In this document: one piece after another, positions 16,478 to 24,328 of the stretch
How positions within the stretch are numbered: position 1 is the stretch's first letter
Layout: each line of letters starts with the position of its first letter
Assembly (NCBI GenBank): GCA_964498125.1
Contig: CAZCGE010000092.1
Coordinates: 1-29,946 of the forward strand
DNA: 29,946 nt
Reading direction: 5' to 3'
Source: CAMDBL01 sp964498125
GTDB taxonomy: Bacteria > Pseudomonadota > Alphaproteobacteria > Rhizobiales > Hyphomicrobiaceae
Translations under genes and position numbers: made by a program
Notes under the pieces: model-generated
The model's database searches: none
What the model was told of the DNA's origin: nothing
The model's input: only the letters and a program-made list of their open reading frames with translations

Positions 16478-17240
16478 TACGCTTGGGACGGCTGTTCCTG
16501 ACGCCCCCGCCCGCCTAGCCGATCGGCAGGCGCCGCGGCGCGCGCGGCCCGGCCTGTCGTGCATCCTGCTCGTGGTGGCAGGTCTGCTCGGTGGCTTCCT
16601 CGTGCCCGGCGTCGCCCTGCGCGGGTGGATGGCCGGCTCCCTGATCGCCTGGGCCATCGTCGGCGCCACCACTCTGACTGGTCTTGCCTATCTGGTGCAT
16701 GCGCACCGGCTCGAGGCCAGGGACCTGGTCAATCCGCGGATCGAGCAGTTCCTGCTCAGCGGCATGCTGTTGATCGCCGCGGGGGTAATGTACGCATCGT
16801 TGTTTATCCAGCCAGGCCCGATGAGCGCCAAGAGCTTCGATCCGTGGGTACTGCTGACCGTCGCGTTGCTGACCGCTTCGGCTTGTGGCTGCCTCTTGCG
16901 CCGCCGCGCGCTGCGGCTGCGCGGCAATGTCGGGAATTATCGCGCCGGCGCAGGCCTCGAGGGGCGCCGCGTGGGATGCCCGCCGCCGAGATGGCCGGCC
17001 TCGGCCCATTCCGCAGCGTCGTTTCAGAACATATTGAGCGCCAGCCGCGCCTCATCCGACATGCGGGACTGGTCCCAGGGCGGGTCGAATGTCAGGTTGA
17101 CCTTTGTCGTGTTGACGCCGGAAACGGAATTGACGGCGTTCTCGACCCAGACGGGCATCTCGCCGGCGACGGGGCAACCGGGCGCCGTCAGCGTCATCTC
17201 GATCGACACGTCGCGGTTATCGTCGATGTCGATCTTGTAG
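16455..17240 (+). CDS. Membrane protein frame opposite the suf genes
   Basis: A frame of 261 codons on the plus strand. Codons up to about residue 158 have strong G/C third positions and predict four membrane spans at about 35-53, 59-81, 99-118 and 131-148, so this part looks truly coding. After that the sequence loses this character, and from about residue 190 it runs antisense through the last 217 bp of sufT. A frame change near residue 155 would end it at 17037 beside the sufT stop, so the real gene may be shorter or broken. No family is recognised. The start is uncertain: there is no clear ribosome-binding site. Confidence 0.5.
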   Translation: MMTCNVLHTLGTAVPDAPARLADRQAPRRARPGLSCILLVVAGLLGGFLVPGVALRGWMAGSLIAWAIVGATTLTGLAYLVHAHRLEARDLVNPRIEQFLLSGMLLIAAGVMYASLFIQPGPMSAKSFDPWVLLTVALLTASACGCLLRRRALRLRGNVGNYRAGAGLEGRRVGCPPPRWPASAHSAASFQNILSASRASSDMRDWSQGGSNVRLTFVVLTPETELTAFSTQTGISPATGQPGAVSVISIDTSRLSSMSIL

Positions 17241-17455
17241 ATCAAGCCCAGCTCGTAGATGTCTGACGGGATCTCAGGATCGTAGACCGTCTTCAGCGCG
17301 GCGACAATATCGGCGGTCAGCTGCTCGATCTCTTCCTGCGATAGGATCGTGCCGGGAACCGGCGTGCCGCCCTCGCCGACGGACGGCTGCGCTGCTGGCT
17401 GGCCAGGCGTCAGCGTTACGTCGAGAACGTCGCGATCCATCGTATTGCTGTCCAT
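17024..17455 (-). CDS. sufT: SUF-system MIP18-like protein SufT
   Basis: A 143-residue MIP18/DUF59 protein. After about 38 low-complexity residues the domain begins; the DPEIP motif is at 59-63 and the reactive cysteine is Cys94 in TAPGCPVAG. SufT-type proteins help deliver Fe-S clusters to target proteins. The gene follows sufS by 16 bp, so the two are surely cotranscribed. Its 3' part is overlapped on the other strand by an open frame of doubtful status. Confidence 0.93.
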   Translation of the reverse strand: MDSNTMDRDVLDVTLTPGQPAAQPSVGEGGTPVPGTILSQEEIEQLTADIVAALKTVYDPEIPSDIYELGLIYKIDIDDNRDVSIEMTLTAPGCPVAGEMPVWVENAVNSVSGVNTTKVNLTFDPPWDQSRMSDEARLALNMF

Positions 17456-17471
17456 CGTCCAACCCTCGCGT

Positions 17472-18734
17472 TCAGCCGAAGAATGCCCGTGCCTTGATCA
17501 AGGCTTCGGCCAGGGCATCCACCTCGGCCTTGGTATTATACATCGCAAATGACGCCCGGCACGTGGCCGGCACGCCAATCCGTTGCATCAGGGGTTGGGC
17601 GCAGTGATGACCAGCCCGCACCGCAACGCCGGAGCGATCGATGATGGTCGAGATATCGTGCGGGTGCAATCCCTCGATGCTGAAGGAGACGATGGCGCCC
17701 TTGCCAGGCGCCTGCCCGTGAATCTCGAGCCAATTGAGTGCGCCTAGCCGCTCGTGTGCATAAGCCCCGAGTTCAGCCTCGTGCGCCGCGATCGCCTCGC
17801 GCCCGACCTGCATCATGTAGGTCAGGGCGGCATCGAGGCCCACGGCCTCGACGATGGCGGGCGTGCCGGCCTCGAACTTGTGCGGCGTCTGGCCATAGGT
17901 GATGCGATTGAGCCCGACATGCTCGATCATCTCGCCGCCGCCTTCGTAGGGCGGCATGGCGTCGAGGTGCTTGCGCTTGCCGTAGAGCACGCCGATGCCG
18001 GTCGGCCCGTACACCTTGTGGCCGGTGAAGGCATAGAAATCGCAGTCCAGGTCCTGCACGTCGACCGGCATATGCACGGCCGCCTGGCTGCCATCGACCA
18101 GCACTGGAATGCCGCGGGCATGGGCAACGCGCACGATCTCCTTGATGGGTGTCACGGTGCCGAGCACATTCGACATCTGCGTGATGGCGACCATTTTGGT
18201 GCGTGGCGACAGCAGGCGCTCAAACTCATCCAGCAGAAATTCGCCGCTGTCGGAGATTGGCGACCACTTGAGGACGGCGCCGCAGCGCTCGCGGTGATAA
18301 TGCCATGGCACGATGTTGGAATGGTGCTCCATGATCGAGAGCACGATCTCGTCGCCTTCGCCCACCACCATGCCGCCGAACGACTGCGCCACGAGGTTGA
18401 TGGCTCCGGTCGCATTGCGCGTGAAGATGATCTCATCCGTCGAGGGTGCGTTGAGAAAGCGGCGTGCCGTCTCGCGCGCAGCCTCGAATTTCGCGGTCGC
18501 GGTGTTGGACAGGTAGTGCAGGCCACGATGCACATTGGCGTATTCGGACCGATAGGCCTCGCTCATGGCCTCGATGACAACGTTCGGCTTCTGCGCGGAG
18601 GCGCCATTGTCGAGATAGATCAGCGGCTTGCCATAGATCTCGCGCGCCAGAATGGGAAAATCGGCACGGATTTGCTCGACGTCGAAGCCGCCGCGTGCGG
18701 GAGGTGTGTTGTCGTTGGCTGTCATGTTTGTCAT
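17472..18734 (-). CDS. sufS: Cysteine desulfurase SufS
   Basis: A 420-residue PLP-dependent group II cysteine desulfurase. It takes sulfur from cysteine and, in known SUF systems, hands it to the scaffold. The PLP lysine is Lys240 in FTGHKVYGPTG; the persulfide cysteine is Cys378 in RAGHHCAQP. ATH-like and NVHRG motifs (NVHRGLHYL, 67-75) are normal for SufS. It starts 10 bp after the sufD stop, with an alternative ATG three codons in. No SufE or SufU partner gene is in the window. Confidence 0.96.
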   Translation of the reverse strand: MTNMTANDNTPPARGGFDVEQIRADFPILAREIYGKPLIYLDNGASAQKPNVVIEAMSEAYRSEYANVHRGLHYLSNTATAKFEAARETARRFLNAPSTDEIIFTRNATGAINLVAQSFGGMVVGEGDEIVLSIMEHHSNIVPWHYHRERCGAVLKWSPISDSGEFLLDEFERLLSPRTKMVAITQMSNVLGTVTPIKEIVRVAHARGIPVLVDGSQAAVHMPVDVQDLDCDFYAFTGHKVYGPTGIGVLYGKRKHLDAMPPYEGGGEMIEHVGLNRITYGQTPHKFEAGTPAIVEAVGLDAALTYMMQVGREAIAAHEAELGAYAHERLGALNWLEIHGQAPGKGAIVSFSIEGLHPHDISTIIDRSGVAVRAGHHCAQPLMQRIGVPATCRASFAMYNTKAEVDALAEALIKARAFFG

Positions 18735-18744
18735 CGGGATGCCG

Positions 18745-20076
18745 CTAGCGAGCTTTGAGCCAGGTGCGCGCCATGCTCATCATGACCCCGCGCAAGTCCT
18801 CGTGCTCGACCTTGTCGATCGCCTCGGCCACAAAGGCCTCTGTCAGCAGCGCGCGCGCCTCGGCTTCGGGTATGCCGCGTGCCTGGCAGTAGAACAGGTG
18901 GTCCGCATCGAGCTCCGTCGCGGTGCTGCCATGACCGCAGACTACGTCATCGGCATAAATCTCGAGTTCGGGCTTGGAATCGAATTCGGCGTCTGGCGAC
19001 AGCATCAGCGCCTGCGCCATCTGCTTGCCGTCGGACTTCTGCGCGTTGGGTCGAACGATGACCTTGCCCTGGACGACGCCCTTCGCCGCATTGTCCAGCA
19101 CGCCCTTGAATAGCTCGCGGCTTTCGCAGCCCGGGACGGCGTGGTCGACGACCAGGGTGGTATCGATGTGCGCTGTGCCGCGCGCCAGGAAAGCGCCAGA
19201 AAAGTCGAGTTTGGCGCCAGGTCCCGCATAGGTCACGAATACCTGATTGCGCGCCAGCACCGGTCCGGCCGTCAACTGGAAGCCACGGTAGTTGGCGCCG
19301 GCATGCAGCGTGGCGATGCAGCTCGACAGGTGTGTAGCCTCGCCGGTTTCGACCGCACACTTGACGTGGGTGATGCGCGCACCCTCACCGACGACGATCT
19401 CGGTGGCTGTGTTGGCTTGACCGTCTTTCGCGGCGCCCGGCAGGGTGACGAACGCTTCAACCAAAGTCGCCTCGGCCCCCTTGCCGGCGCTGATCACGTT
19501 GCGTGTTGCCGTCATGCGCCGATCGTTGCCGGCGCGCACGAATGCCAGCAGCAGCGGCTTTTTCAATCGGCCGTGCGCTGCAATGCGCAGCACCGCGCCG
19601 TCCGTCATGTAGGCGGTGTTGAGCGCAATCAACACGTCGTCCTTGGGCCCGCCGAGATTGGCCAAGCCTTCGCCGACCTTGTCCTGCGCCTGGCTGAGTG
19701 CCGCGGACAGGGATGTCATCTCGAGGCCGCTTGCGCCGGCGATATTGGAGAGTTCAGCCCGATAGACGCCGTTGACGAACACCAGGCGGTAGGTATCGAT
19801 CTGCGCCAGCGGCCCCAGTGCGACGATGACATCGGCGATGTTGATGCGGGTCGAATCGCCGGCGGATGGCGTGGCGGCCTCTTTCAGAGCGGTCCGCAGA
19901 TCGGTGTACTTCCAGGCTTCGATACGCCGATGCGGCAGGCCCATCGCGCCGAACATGTTGATCGCCGCGCGGCGCGCCTCCGCAACCGCCGGCCCGCCCG
20001 GCAGTTGGCCCGCGATCGCCTCGAAGTTCTCGGCCAACGCCAGCTCGACCTTGTTGCGTATTACCGCCACGTTCAT
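18745..20076 (-). CDS. sufD: Fe-S assembly scaffold subunit SufD
   Basis: A 443-residue subunit of the SufBCD scaffold. RIEAWKYTDLR at 51-61 is the typical N-terminal motif, and the beta-helix core ends in the conserved HGSTATELD (His382 region) followed by LFYCQARGIPEAEARALL. SufD forms a heterodimer with SufB and contacts SufC. The start at 20076 has GAGG upstream; the longer frame above translates a palindromic repeat and is rejected. That 95-bp inverted repeat separates it from sufC. Confidence 0.96.
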   Translation of the reverse strand: MNVAVIRNKVELALAENFEAIAGQLPGGPAVAEARRAAINMFGAMGLPHRRIEAWKYTDLRTALKEAATPSAGDSTRINIADVIVALGPLAQIDTYRLVFVNGVYRAELSNIAGASGLEMTSLSAALSQAQDKVGEGLANLGGPKDDVLIALNTAYMTDGAVLRIAAHGRLKKPLLLAFVRAGNDRRMTATRNVISAGKGAEATLVEAFVTLPGAAKDGQANTATEIVVGEGARITHVKCAVETGEATHLSSCIATLHAGANYRGFQLTAGPVLARNQVFVTYAGPGAKLDFSGAFLARGTAHIDTTLVVDHAVPGCESRELFKGVLDNAAKGVVQGKVIVRPNAQKSDGKQMAQALMLSPDAEFDSKPELEIYADDVVCGHGSTATELDADHLFYCQARGIPEAEARALLTEAFVAEAIDKVEHEDLRGVMMSMARTWLKAR

Positions 20077-20134
20077 TTCATTCGCCTCGCCTGCCCGCCT
20101 CCCGACGATGCCGGTGCGAGCGTCGATGTAACTT

Positions 20135-20229
20135 GTAGGTTGGGTTAAGGCGCTGTTCGCGCCGAAGCCCAACATCTCGCCGTTCGCCGTGGATGTTGGG
20201 CTTCGGCCGGCGGCCTCAACCCAACCTAC
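20135..20229. repeat. Nested inverted repeat between sufC and sufD
   Basis: Outer arms GTAGGTTGGGTT (20135-20146) and AACCCAACCTAC (20218-20229) are perfect. Inner arms GCCGAAGCCCAACATC (20161-20176) and its complement (20192-20207) are perfect over 16 bp. The whole would fold into one long hairpin in the transcript. Sequences with GTAGGTTGGGTT at the ends are known from memory as dispersed intergenic repeats in many proteobacteria. Confidence 0.9.
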
Positions 20230-20232
20230 GCA

Positions 20233-20988
20233 TCACGCCGCCTTGCCCTTGAACTCGGCATAGCCTGATTTCTCGAGTTCGAGCGCCAGCTCCTTGCCGC
20301 CCGTGCGTTGAATGGCGCCGTGGGCCAGCACGTGCACCTTGTCCGGCACGATGTAATCGAGCAGGCGCTGGTAGTGCGTGATGACCAGCATGGCGCGCTC
20401 TTTGGATCGCATGGCGTTGACGCCGTCTGCCACCACCTTGAGGGCGTCGATGTCGAGGCCGGAGTCGGTCTCATCGAGGACGCACAAGGTCGGCTCGAGC
20501 ATGGCCATCTGCAGGATCTCGGAACGCTTTTTCTCACCGCCGGAGAAGCCGACGTTGACCGGCCGCTTCAGCATTTCCATGTCGATGTTGAGTGCGCCGG
20601 CCTTGGCGCGCACGAATTTCATGAAATCCGGCGTCGTCATCTCGTCCTGCCCGCGTTTCTTGCGCAGCGCGTTCAGCGCCGTGCGCAGGAAGGTGAGGCC
20701 GGCGACGCCGGGGATCTCCAACGGATACTGGAAGGCGAGGAACACGCCCTTGGCGGCGCGCTCGTCCGGAGCCAGCCCGAGGATCGATTCACCGTTCCAG
20801 AGGATGTCGCCGCCCGTCACTTCGTAATCGTCGCGGCCGGCCAGCACGTATGCGAGCGTCGACTTGCCGGAGCCGTTCGGCCCCATGATCGCATGCACTT
20901 CGCCCTTGGGTACCTGCAGCGATAAACCGTCCAGAATAGCCTTGTTTTCGTCCGCCAGACGAACGTGCAGATCCTTGATTTCGAGCAT
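20233..20988 (-). CDS. sufC: Fe-S assembly ATPase SufC
   Basis: A 251-residue ABC-type ATPase that drives the SufBCD scaffold; it has no membrane domain. Walker A is GPNGSGKST (36-44), the Q-loop glutamine is Gln87, the signature is FSGGEKKR (148-155), Walker B is CVLDETDSGLD (169-179), and the switch histidine is His205. AAGGA lies upstream of ATG 20988. In this window it is not next to sufB: 3.3 kb of other genes lies between, so it may need its own promoter. Confidence 0.97.
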   Translation of the reverse strand: MLEIKDLHVRLADENKAILDGLSLQVPKGEVHAIMGPNGSGKSTLAYVLAGRDDYEVTGGDILWNGESILGLAPDERAAKGVFLAFQYPLEIPGVAGLTFLRTALNALRKKRGQDEMTTPDFMKFVRAKAGALNIDMEMLKRPVNVGFSGGEKKRSEILQMAMLEPTLCVLDETDSGLDIDALKVVADGVNAMRSKERAMLVITHYQRLLDYIVPDKVHVLAHGAIQRTGGKELALELEKSGYAEFKGKAA

Positions 20989-21315
20989 TCCAGTGTCCTT
21001 GACGCGACCACGTCCGGGCATCACGGTGTGATGTCCGAAGGTCGAAGATTAAATCTTGACTAGACAGATAGGGATTTCCTGGGCCGCTGTCATCAGGTGT
21101 CTTGCAAATAGTGCATTGGCGCGACGCATTGGCTCACGGCGGCACGGCCATGCAATCACTTTCTATTTGCCGGGACCAAGGACGGACGTCCCGCTTTGCC
21201 ATGCGCACATCACCTCGCAACCGCACGAGCAGCTCGCGGTATCGCGATGGCCTGTTATGGCAAACGACTGAAAAGCAACATTTATTAGGACGAGTCGCAG
21301 TCCGATAGCCGGACC
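20989..21315. promoter_or_regulatory. Upstream region of sufC with candidate promoter
   Basis: No gene is seen in this 327-bp stretch. On the minus strand, TTTAAT at about 21048-21053 is a good -10 for sufC, with no clear -35. Just upstream, TAGTCAAGATT (minus strand, about 21051-21061) matches one half of the E. coli type-1 IscR site, while the other half does not. A promoter serving sufC is plausible; IscR control is only a guess. Confidence 0.35.
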
Positions 21316-21585
21316 CTATTCGGCCCGCATTTCGATCTCGGAGGGATAGAGCACACCCAGCCAGTCGCAGGCTTCGGGATTGCTGGCCTTGGCGATCTTG
21401 AACTCCACCAGGAAGGCTTCGCCAGTGCCGAATGTCTCGAGCACCGTAACCAGTTCGCCTTGATCGAGTTGGAGGCCAGGTTTTGTGGCCGACAACGCAT
21501 TGCGCCGGCGGCACTCGGCCTCGTCCAGGCCACGCGTCAGGCGCGCACTCTTCTCGGCACTCATGGTTTCCAATGCATCACGCAT
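21316..21585 (-). CDS. Small protein of unknown function
   Basis: An 89-residue protein with a GGGAG site seven bases before its ATG. The N-terminal half is helical and basic; the C-terminal half carries LVTVLETFGTGEAFLVEF and ends in a short acidic stretch. The GEAFLVEF strand faintly recalls DUF4926-like small proteins, but this is not enough to assign a family. It stands alone between sufC and a coiled-coil gene. Confidence 0.65.
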   Translation of the reverse strand: MRDALETMSAEKSARLTRGLDEAECRRRNALSATKPGLQLDQGELVTVLETFGTGEAFLVEFKIAKASNPEACDWLGVLYPSEIEMRAE

Positions 21586-21914
21586 CTTGCTCTCCCTAGG
21601 AAGTATTTCCCCGAACGACGTGGCCGCCGCCGGTTCAATGCTCGAATCCTCTTCCGGACCCTGCAGGTGCCACCGCTCGAAACTTTTCTTGTATGGTTAA
21701 CGGCCTACCGTTGCCGAGAAGGTACACAATTATTTTTGCGGAGTCCCGCGTCCGCTGCAATTTTTTTTTGCCTATCAGCATCAATTTCTAACCACGCCGC
21801 TAACGCTCTGCGCCGGCTGGTGCAGCAGCCACACAGCGAGCCCACCCTTCCTGTTGGCGGGCGCCGCGCCGTAGCCGTGGGATTTGGGGGTGAATGAAGA
21901 GGTGATCACAGCCG
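21586..21914. other. Intergenic stretch without visible genes
   Basis: A stretch of 329 bp with AT-rich parts, including a run of nine T at about 21762-21770 and TTATTTTTG near 21730. No gene with a ribosome-binding site and no good hairpin is seen. It probably holds the promoter of the 89-residue gene. Confidence 0.4.
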
Positions 21915-22145
21915 TCAATCCGCCGGCTCGGTCAATTCGAGCCGATGTTCAATGCGGTCCAAGCGCACTTTTACCGATGCAATGTCCTCGTGATGAGCAT
22001 CTTGGATGAGTTCAACACCGCGCTGGTGGTGGCGAATGGCCATGATCTCGACTTTGAGGCCCCGGATCTCATCCAGGATCCTGTCGTTCTGGGTCCGCAT
22101 CGGCCGCAGCTGCTCAAGTACCAGACTCTCAATCTTGTCGTTCAT
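21915..22145 (-). CDS. Small coiled-coil protein of unknown function
   Basis: A 76-residue protein that is almost all alpha helix, with heptad-like spacing of Leu, Ile and Val (for example ESLVLEQLRPM, then ILDEIRGLKVEI, then VRLDRIEHRLEL). Its ATG has a good GGAGG site. Small proteins of this kind are common in Rhizobiales and have no known role. It follows the LVIVD-type gene after 240 bp in which nothing is seen. Confidence 0.75.
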   Translation of the reverse strand: MNDKIESLVLEQLRPMRTQNDRILDEIRGLKVEIMAIRHHQRGVELIQDAHHEDIASVKVRLDRIEHRLELTEPAD

Positions 22146-22385
22146 TGATCTAACCTCCGGTGACCCGGCTGCTGCTGTCCGAAGACCTTGGTTGCCTTTT
22201 TCTACCTTCGGCGGGCCAACATCAATAACGCTATTGCAAGTAGCCGTCTATTCAGCCGACCGCATGGACTTCTCCAACTTGGCGCGCTCGCGCACCCTTC
22301 CGACGTCAAGCGCGTGGCCTCTACCAATCCACGACCGCCTGGCTCCGGCAGGGCCACACGAAGGCGATGCACGGCCGGCCGGTGG

Positions 22386-23621
22386 TCAGAGCTGGCCTTC
22401 GTACTGTAGGATGTAGAGCCCCGCGTTCTGATCGGTCAGGAACATCAGGCCATTGCGATCGACATAGCAGTCGTTGGACTGCGTCACCTGGGCGCGGTTG
22501 GGCCGGGGATCGATCATGCGCGCGGGGTTCGGCGGCACGAAGTAGGCCACCTCCTTCGGCCGGAACTGATCCTCGATGTCGTACACGCGCACGCCGGCGT
22601 TGTAGTAGGTGGCGAAGATCAGGTTCGAGTTTTGCAACGAGCCCGGCCGCATTTCGTGCAGGTTGTGCGGGCCGAAACTGCCGCCCTTGGCGCAATAGTC
22701 GGCCTCCGACGGCTGCGGGAAGGAGGCGATGTTGACCGGGTTGGCCGGATCGCGGACGTCGTACACCCAGATGTGGCGCAGGCCCTCGCTGCAGTTGGCG
22801 AAGGTCGGCTCGTCGCCGAGCACCAGCAGGTTGCGATCGGGAAGCGGAAGCGGAGAGTGCGTGCCACCGCCAAAGCGCGCCTCGGTATGGCAGTGGACCA
22901 GCAGCTTGGGTTTGGTCGGCTCCGATACGTCCGTCACGGTGAGGCCGCCGTCGCGCCAGGCGCCATAGGCGAGGTTGCCGGCCACCAGTGCGTGGTGCAG
23001 CGCGGTGCGACGTCCCGTTTTCCATGTCGGCGTCTCGCCGCCGCCGGCCCACATGCCCGGGATCCAGCAGCGGCCGACGACCTGCGGCTTGCGCGGATCG
23101 GCCAGGTCGATGACGGCCAGGATGTGGTCTGTGAAATCCGAGAAGTGGATCGAGGCATAGGCGTAGCGCCCGCCGGTGTACCAGATGCGTTGCGGGCCGA
23201 GGCCGTCGACCGGCATGAAGCCGATTTCGACCGGCTTGTGCGGCTTGGAGATGTCGTACACACGCAGGCCGGAGGTGAACCGGCCCAGCTGCCCCTTCAG
23301 CACGTCGGCGGGCGACATGTTGAAGTAGGCCTTCCCGTCCTCGGCGAACTCCTTCATCGTCCACACGCTTGGCGCATTTACCGTCAGCAGCAGGTCGTCG
23401 TGCGCTTGCAGATGGAACGCGCGCGTGCCGGGCGGGCAGTCGATGAAATCGACGACCTTCGGGTTCCTGGGATCGCGCGCGTCGAGCGTGCTGATGCCGT
23501 TAGAGAAGCCATGCCCGATGTAGGCATAGCCGCGCTGAACCATCACCTGCACGCCGTCGGACTTGCCGCCAAGGTCGGAGTGGGCAACGAAGCCGATGTT
23601 CTTGGCTGCGGCGGCGTTCAT
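22386..23621 (-). CDS. LVIVD repeat, beta-propeller-like protein
   Basis: A 411-residue protein. Short repeated units of the LVIVD type are visible: the pattern of a Tyr or Val strand followed by D-x-x-D-P and then x-P-x-x-V (for example LDARDPRNPKVV, VIDLADPRKPQVV, VYDVRDPANPVNI, VYDIEDQFRPKEV). These should form blades of a propeller. There is no signal peptide, no membrane span and no known active site. AAAGGA lies upstream of the ATG at 23621. It sits inside the suf locus with no obvious link to iron-sulfur assembly. Confidence 0.85.
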   Translation of the reverse strand: MNAAAAKNIGFVAHSDLGGKSDGVQVMVQRGYAYIGHGFSNGISTLDARDPRNPKVVDFIDCPPGTRAFHLQAHDDLLLTVNAPSVWTMKEFAEDGKAYFNMSPADVLKGQLGRFTSGLRVYDISKPHKPVEIGFMPVDGLGPQRIWYTGGRYAYASIHFSDFTDHILAVIDLADPRKPQVVGRCWIPGMWAGGGETPTWKTGRRTALHHALVAGNLAYGAWRDGGLTVTDVSEPTKPKLLVHCHTEARFGGGTHSPLPLPDRNLLVLGDEPTFANCSEGLRHIWVYDVRDPANPVNIASFPQPSEADYCAKGGSFGPHNLHEMRPGSLQNSNLIFATYYNAGVRVYDIEDQFRPKEVAYFVPPNPARMIDPRPNRAQVTQSNDCYVDRNGLMFLTDQNAGLYILQYEGQL

Positions 23622-23690
23622 CTGGGGGTCCTTTCGATTTCCGAGCAGCAACGCCGCCTGGGCTGAGCCTGGAGGCCGCAGGCTGCGCTT

Positions 23691-23798
23691 CTAATCATCG
23701 TCGAAGGCAAGGCTCGGGATGTCGCGCGCGCCGTGGACCACCCGAGAAACGATCAAGTGCTCTTCCGCAACCCGGTAACTTGCGTCATCAGCCCCAGG
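23691..23798 (-). pseudogene. parE toxin relic, C-terminal fragment
   Basis: Between two in-frame TAG codons lies a peptide of 35 residues that contains YRVAEEHLIVSRVVHGARDI and then PSLAFDDD before the stop. Y-R-V followed by V-x-HGARD is the C-terminal signature of ParE/RelE-type toxins. The N-terminal two thirds is missing, and only 10 bp separate the relic from the parD stop. It cannot make an active toxin. Confidence 0.75.
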
Positions 23799-23808
23799 CT
23801 ACACGCGC

Positions 23809-24081
23809 TTATGACTTGCGTGCGGCAGCGCGGGTTCGGCCACGCTCGGCGATCTCCGCAGCAAAGGCATTGGGAACGTCCACGCGCGTGAACCGGCCCT
23901 CGGCATAGGCGCGATCCCCTTCGTCGACGAGAGCGCGCAGCTCCTTGAGCTTCAACTCGCGCTCCTCGAGCAGACGCAGCCCGGCCCGGACGACCTCGCT
24001 CTCGTTGTTGTAGCGGCCCTCCGCGACCTGGGCGGCAACGAACTTTTCGAGATGCTCTCCGAGAACGACGGATTTGGCCAT
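23809..24081 (-). CDS. parD: ParD-type antitoxin, orphan
   Basis: A 90-residue ribbon-helix-helix protein of the ParD/CopG type. The strand and helices read MAKSVVLGEHLEKFVAAQV and GRYNNESEVVRAGLRLLEER; S-E-V-V-R-A-G-L-R-L-L-E is the family hallmark. The C-terminal part, which would wrap the toxin, is intact in length. GGAGG precedes ATG 24081. Only a relic of parE follows, so the antitoxin has no local partner. It may still act on a toxin elsewhere, regulate its own promoter, or be on its way to loss. Confidence 0.9.
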   Translation of the reverse strand: MAKSVVLGEHLEKFVAAQVAEGRYNNESEVVRAGLRLLEERELKLKELRALVDEGDRAYAEGRFTRVDVPNAFAAEIAERGRTRAAARKS

Positions 24082-24124
24082 GGGACCTCCATGCACGGAT
24101 AGCAACAGATGCTGATAGATAGCA

Positions 24125-24328
24125 TCAATCCTGCTGGCGGCGCATGTGCAGGAGCCGCAGCCGCGCTATTACAAAAGCCAAAATCAGCAGACACGGTGCA
24201 AGCGCACCCAGGGTCAACGCTGCCAAGTCGTGGCCGGCTTCCCGTAGGATGTCATCTACGACTTCAGCTGTCCCCCGCATTGGAACGGCCCGCGCCAGCT
24301 GTGCCATTGCCTCGATCGCGCCAGCCAT
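24125..24328 (-). CDS. Small membrane protein coupled to sufB
   Basis: A 67-residue protein with one membrane span at about 36-56 (ALTLGALAPCLLILAFVIA) followed by a basic C-terminus (RLRLLHMRRQQD). Its ATG overlaps the sufB stop in TAATG, which suggests coupled translation. The family is unknown. The frame is short, so chance cannot be ruled out, but the overlap and the span make it plausible. Confidence 0.55.
   Translation of the reverse strand: MAGAIEAMAQLARAVPMRGTAEVVDDILREAGHDLAALTLGALAPCLLILAFVIARLRLLHMRRQQD

Noticed and set aside
20135..20229. Possible CRISPR-like or tandem repeat
   Set aside because: The repeats are inverted and nested, not spaced direct repeats, so it is a hairpin element.
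21046..21075. Second IscR site upstream of sufC
   Set aside because: Only one half matches the type-1 consensus (about 15 of 25 overall); kept only as a weak note in the promoter region.
21460..21897. Plus-strand frame of 145 codons in the gap upstream of the 89-residue gene
   Set aside because: It overlaps that gene antisense and has low coding character and no ribosome-binding site.
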